Shown here piece after piece: positions 27,268 through 34,366 of a stretch of DNA of 64,000 nt. The stretch lies in the NCBI RefSeq assembly GCF_000374125.1, contig NZ_KB893646.1, positions 124,001 through 188,000 on the forward strand. The letters run 5' to 3'. The notes beneath the pieces were generated by a model. It was not told the DNA's origin. It was given only the letters and a program-made list of their open reading frames with translations, and ran no database searches. The translations under genes were made by a program, and so were the position numbers. Origin of the DNA: Niabella aurantiaca DSM 17617 (lineage in GTDB: Bacteria; Bacteroidota; Bacteroidia; Chitinophagales; Chitinophagaceae). How positions within the stretch are numbered: the stretch's first letter is position 1; every line of letters begins with the position of its first letter.

Positions 27268-27636
27268 TCAGGTCGCTTTCTGCTTCACAAAAGCCGCCAG
27301 GGCCTCCACATTTTTCTTTTCGCTGCCAATGAAGATATGGCCGTTCATGATCACTACCGGGCGTTTTAAGAAGGTATCGTGCTTTAGAATATAATCGCGG
27401 TAGTCGTTTTCGGTCAGCTTTTTATCTTTCAGACCCAGCTCTTTGTATAACAGCGCCCTGCGGCTGAATAACGCTTCGTAGCTTCCCGCAAGCGTTTTCA
27501 TTTCCCCTAATTGCTCCGGTGTTATTTTTTGAGTCCGGATATCCTGTAGCTGAAACCCGCTTTGGGCACTGATGCCCACATCCTCCATTATCTTTTTGCA
27601 GGTATCACAAGTGGCGAGGTAGTATATTTTTTTCAT
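27268..27636 (-). CDS. ArsC/Spx-like thioredoxin-fold protein
   Basis: A 122-residue protein of the arsenate reductase/Spx family. It begins MKKIYYLATCDTCKKIMED with a CxxC pair at about 10-13 as in Spx-type proteins, followed by DIRTQKITPEQLGEM and the late KRPVVIMNGHIFIG segment of the fold. The longer open frame (to 27858) runs through repeat-rich spacer and lacks family resemblance, so the start is placed at ATG 27636. No ars genes are nearby. Whether it reduces arsenate or acts as a regulator is not clear. Confidence 0.85.
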   Translation of the reverse strand: MKKIYYLATCDTCKKIMEDVGISAQSGFQLQDIRTQKITPEQLGEMKTLAGSYEALFSRRALLYKELGLKDKKLTENDYRDYILKHDTFLKRPVVIMNGHIFIGSEKKNVEALAAFVKQKAT

Positions 27637-27659
27637 TTCTGATTTTAGATTTCTGATTT
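27635..27659. repeat. Short direct repeat beside the ArsC/Spx-like gene
   Basis: ATTTCTGATTT at 27635-27645 recurs at 27649-27659 with a 14-base period. It overlaps the ATG of the gene at 27636 by two bases. The style resembles simple intergenic repeats common in this group of bacteria. Confidence 0.5.
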
Positions 27660-27813
27660 GATCCGTCTCCGGCGCGCCCGGTGGAGTGTTTCGTTTCCTA
27701 ATGCTGGATTCCGGATGCCCGTTTCTCATGGACCCTGACAGCTGAAAGCTAAGGCTCCTATGTTTGAGTTTAAAGCTGGATGTTGGGTCCTTTTTTATAT
27801 TTATACTCCATGA

Positions 27814-27850
27814 ACTATTAACTACTTGACTATTGACCATTGACCACTCA
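27814..27850. repeat. Degenerate heptamer repeat (ACTATTG / ACCATTG)
   Basis: About five imperfect copies of a seven-base unit (ACTATTA, ACTACTTG, ACTATTG, ACCATTG, ACCACTC) run in a row just after the stop of the phosphotransferase gene. The function is unknown; it is probably spreading intergenic repeat material. Confidence 0.5.
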
Positions 27851-27863
27851 CATTTCAAATTCG

Positions 27864-29966
27864 CTATTTCTTATAGCCTCCGGATTTAAAGATCTTTTCC
27901 GCCAGCTGATAATAGCTCAGCGCCTGACGGTATAAACTGTCATTGACCGCCATTTTTACCGCCGTTCCGGTACTAAAATCAGGGCGCTGCTGTTCTACTT
28001 TATGCGGCGGCGTTTGTACCACCAGCTGGCTATCTCTTAAATAGCCCAACCCGCTGTAAGTGCTGATAAATGCCCGGTCTTTGCCCGGCGGCATCCGCAG
28101 CAGATCCTGCCCAAAAAACTTTGAACGGTAACTTTTGTTCAGCAGTCCCAGGATCGTTGGTACCACGTCCATCTGCGATACCATATGATCTACTGTCTGC
28201 GGCTGCAGGTTGGCCGGACTGTAAATAAACAGGGGAATGTGATACCCGGTAACCGGCAGATCTGTTTTACCCGCTGCCGAAGCACAATGATCGGCAACGA
28301 TCACAAATACCGTATTCGAAAACCAGGGTTTTGCCGCTGCCTGCTTCAGAAAATTACCGATACAGTAATCGGTGTACTTCACCGCCCCTTCCCGCTTCTG
28401 AAGTTTAGGTGAGATATCGATGCGCCCCTCCGGATAGGTATAGGGCCGGTGATTGGAAACGGTCATGATCTGGGCAAAAAAAGGCTTTCCTGTTGCCGCA
28501 TTCTTATCAAACTGCTTTAGTGCCAGGGTAAACATATCTTCATCCGCTACACCCCAGATATTTGCGTAGTGGATCTCCTCCTGTTTTAATGCAGAACGGT
28601 CGATGACCTCATAACCGTTCGCCGAAAAATAGGGGCCCATGTTGTCAAAGCTGCTGTACCCTCCATATAAAAACTGGGTGGTATAACCCCGCTCCCGCAA
28701 TACCGCACCGATGGTGAACAGGCTGTCGTTATGAGGGCGGCGCACAATGCTTTGCCCCGGTATGGGCGGTATGGAAAGCGAAAGCACTTCCAGTCCGCGC
28801 ACGGTACGGGTTCCGGTGGCATAACATTGACTAAAGAAAATGGATTGCCGGCTCAGACTGTCTAAATAAGGCGTAATCTTCTGTGTATTCCCAAATACAC
28901 CCATAAACGAAGCACTAAAGCTCTCAATGCTGATCAACACCACATTCATCCGCTTTTCCGGGCCGGTATAGTTCACCATTCGCTCTACAGAAAACCCATC
29001 ATTATTAAAAAAGCTGTCGGTTGGGGACCGCTCCAGCAACTGCTTCCGCACTTCGGCAAGCGCATCCGTATCCGGTATGGTCTTATAAAACCGGTAAAAA
29101 TCCAGGTCATTGTTCCAGAACGCCGCCCCAAACTCATAAACCCCGTTGCCGGCCAGCTGGTTTACATAATCATTGTCGCTGAAATTCTTGATCCGGTTGT
29201 TCACCAATAAATAAACCAGCGCCGGCACCACCAGCAACCCCAACGCCAGCACCGACCGTTTTGCAAAACCCGGCCGGGAAAAGGCCCAGGCAGCCAGGTG
29301 CTTTTTTACGACCAGGAAAACGAGCACTGTCACCAGCAATACCCCCGCAATGATCCAGCCGATGGGATACGATTCCCGGATATTGCCCACCACCTCATTG
29401 GTATAGATCAGGTAATCCACGGCAATAAAATTGTAGCGGGAGCCAAACTCATCCCAAAAGAAATACTCGCTGATGATATTAAAGACCAACAAAAACAGGA
29501 TGATAAAAAAGAACACCTTCATACCGCGGATCCTCCAGCGGTGGCGATATGCGTCCGTTTTTGAAGCCAGCAGCAGGTAAATGCCAAAGAGCAGGACCAG
29601 CAACCCCGTAAACACCCAGGGCAATTTTTTATCAAACTCGCTAGGAATGGGATTCCGGAATACAGAAAGGATGATGCCGGCAATAAACAGCACGATGACC
29701 CCTTTTTTCCAGGGCGCTTTGAAAAGAAGATCATTAGTAAGCCAGGCGATCAGGACAAACGGAATGGAGACAAAGGACAGGAAACAGATATCGTAAAACA
29801 ACCCGATGAAAAAGATGCCGGCAATATTCTTTATACTAAAGGAGAGTTCGTTAAATGAAACAAACAGCAGCATAAGCCGCGTAATAAAATTGACGACAAT
29901 ACCCGTAAGATAGAGAAGCGCTACGGGTTTAAATCGCTCTGCTAAAACACCTTTATTATCAAGCAT
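27864..29966 (-). CDS. LtaS-type membrane sulfatase-fold phosphotransferase
   Basis: A 700-residue inner-membrane enzyme with about five transmembrane helices (1-260) and an outward alkaline-phosphatase-superfamily domain (about 335-690). It resembles lipoteichoic acid synthase and MdoB, which transfer phosphoglycerol-type groups. Metal and catalytic features are VVLISIESFSASFMG (Glu about 348), the Thr in GTRTVRG (385-391) and VIVADHCASAAG further on. Bacteroidota have no lipoteichoic acid, so the product is probably a modified lipid or glycan head group; this is inference. The ArsC/Spx-like gene lies 227 bases downstream on the same strand. Confidence 0.87.
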   Translation of the reverse strand: MLDNKGVLAERFKPVALLYLTGIVVNFITRLMLLFVSFNELSFSIKNIAGIFFIGLFYDICFLSFVSIPFVLIAWLTNDLLFKAPWKKGVIVLFIAGIILSVFRNPIPSEFDKKLPWVFTGLLVLLFGIYLLLASKTDAYRHRWRIRGMKVFFFIILFLLVFNIISEYFFWDEFGSRYNFIAVDYLIYTNEVVGNIRESYPIGWIIAGVLLVTVLVFLVVKKHLAAWAFSRPGFAKRSVLALGLLVVPALVYLLVNNRIKNFSDNDYVNQLAGNGVYEFGAAFWNNDLDFYRFYKTIPDTDALAEVRKQLLERSPTDSFFNNDGFSVERMVNYTGPEKRMNVVLISIESFSASFMGVFGNTQKITPYLDSLSRQSIFFSQCYATGTRTVRGLEVLSLSIPPIPGQSIVRRPHNDSLFTIGAVLRERGYTTQFLYGGYSSFDNMGPYFSANGYEVIDRSALKQEEIHYANIWGVADEDMFTLALKQFDKNAATGKPFFAQIMTVSNHRPYTYPEGRIDISPKLQKREGAVKYTDYCIGNFLKQAAAKPWFSNTVFVIVADHCASAAGKTDLPVTGYHIPLFIYSPANLQPQTVDHMVSQMDVVPTILGLLNKSYRSKFFGQDLLRMPPGKDRAFISTYSGLGYLRDSQLVVQTPPHKVEQQRPDFSTGTAVKMAVNDSLYRQALSYYQLAEKIFKSGGYKK

Positions 29967-30186
29967 TTAATACTTTTTTCTAACAAACAGAAGCATTGAT
30001 TTTTTTACATGCCGGGAAAAACAACGCCAAGATACTGATTATTCGCTCTTTTTAACCAGCCATCCTGTTTTTCATGCACTTCTTTACGCTGGCAGCGATA
30101 TTTGCCGCTCTTACACATCAGGTTCGGTTCAGGACCCAGTAAAAAATGTTATGTTCTCCTTTTCAACCAATACGGACAAATATTGT

Positions 30187-30194
30187 TAATTTTG
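30187..30194 (+). promoter_or_regulatory. -7 element of the Nfu gene
   Basis: TAATTTTG matches TAnnTTTG, and the ATG lies 21 bases after its last base. No clear -33 element was found. Confidence 0.45.
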
Positions 30195-30214
30195 TAAATT
30201 AATAGCAGCATATC

Positions 30215-30811
30215 ATGATAAAAACAGGTAATCCAGTGATTAGTATTTATACAGAAATGACGCCCAACCCGGAAACCATGAAGTTTGTGGCCAATAAGTT
30301 ATTGTACCCGGGCAAAAGCATCGATTTTCCGGATGTGGAAGCGGCCAAACCTTCTCCGCTTGCCACCGAATTGTTTGGTTTTCCTTTTATTAAGGCCGTT
30401 TTTATCGCCAGCAATTTTGTAACCCTCACCAAAACCGCCGATGCGGAGTGGCAGGATGTTACACCTTCTATCCGCCAGTTCTTAAAAGATTACCTGGAGG
30501 AAGGAAAAGTGGTGATCAACGAAGACGAGGTAGTGACTGTGAAAAAGGAGAGCAGCAACGAGGTTTCCGCGGACGATGACGATGTGGTAAAGCGTATTAA
30601 AGAACTGCTTGAAAATTATGTAAAGCCAGCCGTGGAAATGGATGGGGGTGCTATTCAGTTCCGGAGTTATAACGATGGCGTGGTAAACCTGATGATGCAG
30701 GGAAGCTGCAGCGGCTGTCCCTCCTCAATGATCACCCTGAAGGCAGGTATTGAAGGCATGATGAAACGCATGATCCCCGAAGTGAAAGAAGTAGTGGCAG
30801 AAGCTGAATAA
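30215..30811 (+). CDS. Nfu-type iron-sulfur scaffold protein
   Basis: A 198-residue cytoplasmic protein that carries Fe-S clusters to target enzymes. The N-terminal Nfu_N domain (about 8-95, including YTEMTPNPETMKFVAN) is joined by an acidic linker (about 103-123) to the C-terminal NifU domain (about 124-195), whose cluster motif GSCSGCPSS gives C165 and C168. This two-domain form is the usual Bacteroidota and mitochondrial type. It lies apart from the A-type carrier at 3525 but would act in the same pathway. Confidence 0.92.
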   Translation: MIKTGNPVISIYTEMTPNPETMKFVANKLLYPGKSIDFPDVEAAKPSPLATELFGFPFIKAVFIASNFVTLTKTADAEWQDVTPSIRQFLKDYLEEGKVVINEDEVVTVKKESSNEVSADDDDVVKRIKELLENYVKPAVEMDGGAIQFRSYNDGVVNLMMQGSCSGCPSSMITLKAGIEGMMKRMIPEVKEVVAEAE

Positions 30812-30825
30812 TGGGGCAGAATTAA

Positions 30826-30833
30826 TACATTTG
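30826..30833 (+). promoter_or_regulatory. -7 element of the small M23 lipoprotein gene
   Basis: TACATTTG matches TAnnTTTG and lies 32 bases before the ATG at 30866. No -33 TTG was identified. Confidence 0.4.
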
Positions 30834-30865
30834 TGAGCGTCATCCATACTGATGGCGCTTTTTTA

Positions 30866-31468
30866 ATGCGCTTCATCGTCCTCATACTCCTGTTCCTTGC
30901 TCTTTCATCGGGCAGCTGTGTCTATATGAACAACCCGTTGCGCCGAGAAACCCACCGGCTTCAAAGCGGAAAGATCATGGACACCACTTCTTTTATTTAT
31001 GACCTGCCTTACCCAAAGGGCACCACGCATACCCTGGTTCAGGGGTATTTTACACAATTCACTCATAAACGGCGGGCAGCCCTGGACTTTAAAATGCCGG
31101 TAGGATCAGTGGTTTGTGCGGCGAGGGAGGGACTGGTGGTGCGGCTGAAAGAAAACGGGCATCAGGGAGGTATACAAAAATCGAACCGGCCACATGCCAA
31201 TTATGTGGTCATCCAGCATGCCGACAGCTCCCGGGCCGGATATTGGCACCTGCGGCAGAACGGCGTTTTGGTACAGGTGGGCGATTCGGTCAAAAAGGGC
31301 CAGCCCATAGCGTATAGCGGAAATACCGGCTATACGTATTTTCCCCATCTCCATTTTATTGTATGGACCTTTGACCGGAACGGAAGATTTAAACAGATGC
31401 CGACACGTTTCCGGACCAAAAAAGGCCCAAAATACCTGCGCGCTATTCGTAAATACCGCAATCCGTGA
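30866..31468 (+). CDS. M23 (LytM) peptidase-domain lipoprotein
   Basis: A 200-residue lipoprotein with a zinc endopeptidase domain that would cut peptidoglycan peptides or help in division. The signal MRFIVLILLFLALSSGSC marks the lipidated Cys at 18. The M23 ligands are visible as His and Asp in THKRRAALDF and the HLH of YFPHLHFIVW; a further His is in GYWHLRQNG. The ATG at 30866 is chosen over an upstream GTG because the signal peptide starts there and the -7 box overlaps the GTG. It lies 54 bases after Nfu with its own promoter-like element. Confidence 0.88.
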   Translation: MRFIVLILLFLALSSGSCVYMNNPLRRETHRLQSGKIMDTTSFIYDLPYPKGTTHTLVQGYFTQFTHKRRAALDFKMPVGSVVCAAREGLVVRLKENGHQGGIQKSNRPHANYVVIQHADSSRAGYWHLRQNGVLVQVGDSVKKGQPIAYSGNTGYTYFPHLHFIVWTFDRNGRFKQMPTRFRTKKGPKYLRAIRKYRNP

Positions 31469-31536
31469 ACTGAGTTGCGTATAGACCCTGTATATTGCGC
31501 AAACGCAGAATATCAGCTTCCGGAGCAACACATGAA

Positions 31537-32115
31537 ATGATCAACAGTCTTATGATGTATCCAACCGCTAAAGAATTCCCGGTAAAAAAGATCGTGGCCA
31601 TCGGCCCCGAAAGTACCGGCAAAAGCAATTTATGCGCCGGGCTCGCCGCGCACTACAATACCCTCTGGTGCCCTGAGTATGCCCGCAGCTATCTTATGGA
31701 ATATGGAAAAGACTATACTTATGAAGATCTGCTGACCATTGCCAAAGGTCAGATCGCATCCGAAGACCGCTACCATCTGCAGGCGCAAACCGCCGCCCGG
31801 CCCCTGTTGTTTATTGATACGGATATGTATGTAATGAAGGTTTGGTGTGAATTTGTTTTTAATCGATGTCCGGCATTTATCCTGGACACCATCGCATCCC
31901 GAAAATATGATCTTTATCTATTATGCAATACGGATCTGCCCTGGGCACCGGATGATTTAAGAGAATATCCCGATCTCAAAACCCGGGAAACGCTGTTTGG
32001 GATCTACCGGTCACAGCTGATTGATCAGCAAATCCCCTGGGTGGAGATCCGGGGTCAGGGCCCCGCCCGCCTGCAGGCGGCTATTCAGGCAGTGGACCAG
32101 CTGCTGAGTGCCTGA
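31537..32115 (+). CDS. NadR-like P-loop nucleotide kinase domain protein
   Basis: A 192-residue ATP-binding protein of the AAA_28/NadR type. The Walker A motif is GPESTGKS, followed by the NadR-like WCPEYARSYLMEYG and a Walker B-like LLFIDTDMYVMKVW. In NadR this domain phosphorylates ribosylnicotinamide in NAD salvage, but here the adenylyltransferase and helix-turn-helix parts are missing, so the substrate is open. Start choices are ATG 31537, 31552 and 31555; the first is given, and an ORF beginning further upstream adds residues without family resemblance. It lies 68 bases after the M23 lipoprotein gene. Confidence 0.8.
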   Translation: MINSLMMYPTAKEFPVKKIVAIGPESTGKSNLCAGLAAHYNTLWCPEYARSYLMEYGKDYTYEDLLTIAKGQIASEDRYHLQAQTAARPLLFIDTDMYVMKVWCEFVFNRCPAFILDTIASRKYDLYLLCNTDLPWAPDDLREYPDLKTRETLFGIYRSQLIDQQIPWVEIRGQGPARLQAAIQAVDQLLSA

Positions 32116-32299
32116 AACCTTCCGTAAACAGGAATCGATGCCTGTAAGCAGCATCTTTTGAAAAGGAACGGAGAAAAAGCCAAAAACAAGCATTCCCGTT
32201 TTGCTTTATCTTTTTTTTTACAGAGCCCGGCTTAAAAATCAGGCAATTCATCGAATAAATTTAAAACACGACTTTAAGGGTACTACTTTTATGTCGGTT

Positions 32300-32361
32300 T
32301 AGAGGGCTTAAGAGTGGGCTACCGGATCTTTCCAGATCATCGTACCCCCTCTTATTTTTTT
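32300..32361 (+). ncRNA. Candidate small RNA ending in an intrinsic terminator
   Basis: The 3' part is a hairpin (AAGAG.GGG at 32310-32318 with CCC..CTCTT ending at 32353, plus an inner GATC/GATC stem) followed by seven T at 32355-32361. An alternative arm AGAGGG (32301-32306) can pair with the same CCCTCT, so two folds compete. A -7-like box lies just upstream. It could instead be only the distant terminator of the NadR-like gene. It matches no RNA family I can name. Confidence 0.3.
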
Positions 32362-32575
32362 ATATATATTCCTCTTTCATTTACAGCATCGTAACCCTTA
32401 AACACTGAAAATTTTACGCATCCCCATCTCCGCAAATCATGGCCGAAAACAACGGGCAAACAATTGTATCCCCGGGTCCGGTGAAATACTGTGTGCGGCC
32501 AGGGTACCACGGAGAATATTGACGCATTAAAGACTTCTGTGTTCCGGGCATTTGGAACCGACCCTCAGCCGCCCC

Positions 32576-32604
32576 AAAAAAAATCCCGCCGTGTTACCGG
32601 CAGG
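32576..32604 (-). terminator. Intrinsic terminator of pdxA
   Basis: On the minus strand CCTGCCG and CGGCGGG pair (one G-T) around a 6-base loop, and the stem is followed by eight T after one base. It begins 28 bases after the pdxA stop. Confidence 0.75.
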
Positions 32605-32631
32605 ACCCTGAATAATAGCTCATTTGTCGCA

Positions 32632-33717
32632 TTACTCCTCTATCTTTTCATCTTCCAGCTTTGAAACCACATCCGGAGAAACTTTGCGCAGCGGGTTGGC
32701 GCGTTGACCGGTATATTCGGTACGCTGGCTGATGATATCTGCGCAGGTGTAGACGGCCTGCAGGAACGACCCTGCATCTGCCCGGCCTTTGCCCGCAATA
32801 TCAAAGGCCACCCCATGATCCGGTGAAGTACGGACCACTTCCAGCCCCGCAGTATAGTTGACGCCCTCCCCCTGGGCCAGCGATTTAAAAGGAATCAATC
32901 CCTGATCGTGGTACATGGCCAGCACGACATCAAATTTTTCATATTGCCCTCTGGCAAAAAATGCATCGGCGCTGTAGGGCCCAAATGCAAGGATGTTTTT
33001 GTTACGTGCCTGTTTGACGGCCGGCGCGATGACTGTTTGCTCCTCGTTTCCCACAAGACCTTCATCGCCCGCATGCGGGTTCAATCCAAGTACCGCGATC
33101 CGGGGTTTATTGATGCCAAAATCCTGTTGCAGGCTGCTGTTCACAATAGCCAGCTTGCTCAGGATGGCCTCCGCGGTAATATGCTTTGCCACTTCACTGA
33201 TGGGCACATGCTCGGTGACCAATGCCACCCGCATATTCTCCGCGCACATCATCATTACCACATCTTTGGCGTTAAAGCTGGCTTTGAGATAAGGCGTATG
33301 CCCGGTATAGGAAAAACTGTCGGATTGTACATTTGTTTTATGAATGGGAGCCGTCACCAGGCCATCGATCTTTTTTTCTTTCAGGGCCTCTATAGCCGTT
33401 TGCAGGGATACAACTGCATAGCGCCCACCGGTCTCATTCAGAGTACCCGGTGTTATATTGACCTCCTCCTCCCAACAGTTAAAGATGGTTACCTGTTTGG
33501 GATTGATCTTTTCAAATTCCCGGGTATGATAAAAGCTAAAATTACTATCGGGGAGGGTTTTCCTGTAAAAATTGACGACTTTGTTGTTCGCAAAAATAAC
33601 AGGCGTACAGATATCCAGCAGGCGTGCATCTGCAAATGTTTTTACGATCAGCTCAATACCTATACCATTCAGATCTCCGGACGTAATGCCGATAACGGGT
33701 TTTTGTTTATATGTCAT
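32632..33717 (-). CDS. pdxA: 4-hydroxythreonine-4-phosphate dehydrogenase
   Basis: A 361-residue NAD-dependent enzyme that oxidises and decarboxylates 4-phosphohydroxy-threonine in the DXP-dependent route to pyridoxal phosphate. The N-terminal GITSGDLNGIGIELI, the middle VTAPIHKTNVQ and TGHTPYL, and the metal and substrate residues in MYHDQGLIPFK and TSPDHGVAFDIAGKG are all intact. Start ATG 33717 (MTYKQKPVIGIT) is preferred over 33753, which adds twelve residues without family resemblance. No pdxJ is nearby. A strong terminator follows. Confidence 0.93.
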   Translation of the reverse strand: MTYKQKPVIGITSGDLNGIGIELIVKTFADARLLDICTPVIFANNKVVNFYRKTLPDSNFSFYHTREFEKINPKQVTIFNCWEEEVNITPGTLNETGGRYAVVSLQTAIEALKEKKIDGLVTAPIHKTNVQSDSFSYTGHTPYLKASFNAKDVVMMMCAENMRVALVTEHVPISEVAKHITAEAILSKLAIVNSSLQQDFGINKPRIAVLGLNPHAGDEGLVGNEEQTVIAPAVKQARNKNILAFGPYSADAFFARGQYEKFDVVLAMYHDQGLIPFKSLAQGEGVNYTAGLEVVRTSPDHGVAFDIAGKGRADAGSFLQAVYTCADIISQRTEYTGQRANPLRKVSPDVVSKLEDEKIEE

Positions 33718-34366
33718 AAAATGGACCTCAAGAATTAAGCTGTGAAAATACAATAAAATACTGTTATGCGTGACTTGAAGTCCCGCACAGGCAGGTTCCA
33801 GGTTCTGTTACAGCCTCCATTTCTGAAACAAAGAACATTTTAAATTAAAAATTTCACAGGAATAGCATTTCCCGTTTTTGCCACCAAGGCGCCAGAACCC
33901 TAAGCTGTTTAAAAACAACATTTTGATGTTCCTTATAAGCGCCATCCGGCGCGTTGTTGTCGTTAAAGCCGCGCTTTAGCAGGGCTTTAACGAGACTGTA
34001 ATTCCCTAAGTGCCCCGGGCACGGATCATTATGCCCCGAGCCCATGGCGCTCTGTTGCTCCTTTGGACTTATAAACGTGTTGAAACCCGTTCTTGCCGGA
34101 TCTTTCGAGGCGATGCCTCTTTTGAAAAAACGATCGTTGAACCCCGTTTTTACAGATGGTGGCTACAGCGAAGCCCCAAGTAGCGGCGATAAGAAGCCGG
34201 TACCTTTTGTGACGATAAGGATGCTCCCGGATCGTTTTTAAACAGCTTCCAGGAAACACCAGGGCTTTTATAGTTCCCTTCGTGGTTCTTCGGGCCTTTG
34301 AGACTTTGTGGTTTTCATTGCCAGGTCACCGGCAAGCACAAAGGCCTTTTATTAAAATCTCAACTC
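33718..34366. other. 649-bp spacer rich in inverted repeats
   Basis: No convincing gene. An open frame of 76 codons on the minus strand (34029-34259) has no recognisable features and lies inside the repeat element, so I do not call it. The spacer holds an element at 33902-34248 with end repeats and several small hairpins, and 'cctttgagactttgtggtt' (34297-34315), an intergenic repeat motif of a style I recall from Bacteroidota. Confidence 0.6.
33902..34248. mobile_element. Possible MITE-like element with 15-bp terminal inverted repeats
   Basis: AAGCTGTTTAAAAAC (33902-33916) is the exact reverse complement of 34234-34248. The 347-bp unit has internal hairpins: CGTTAAAGCC with GGCTTTAACG (33961-33970 and 33983-33992), GTGCCC-C-GGGCAC (34011-34023) and GAGGC-GAT-GCCTC near 34115. 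It has no transposase. Target-site duplications were not found, so the mobile nature is only suggested. Confidence 0.35.

Larger units (their letters stand above)
32116..32631. other. 516-bp spacer between convergent genes
   Basis: No protein gene is seen. The spacer lies between the 3' ends of the NadR-like gene and pdxA, where no gene promoter is needed. It contains a hairpin with a T-run in plus orientation at 32310-32361, preceded by a weak -7-like TACTTTTA at 32284-32291, and the pdxA terminator at 32576-32604. Confidence 0.6.

Noticed and set aside
27268-27858. Longer form of the ArsC/Spx-like protein starting at 27858
   Set aside because: The first 74 residues are translated simple repeats of the spacer; the conserved fold starts at ATG 27636.
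34029-34259. 76-codon open frame on the minus strand in the repeat-rich spacer
   Set aside because: It has no family features, lies inside the inverted-repeat element and contains its hairpins; it is more likely repeat sequence than a gene.
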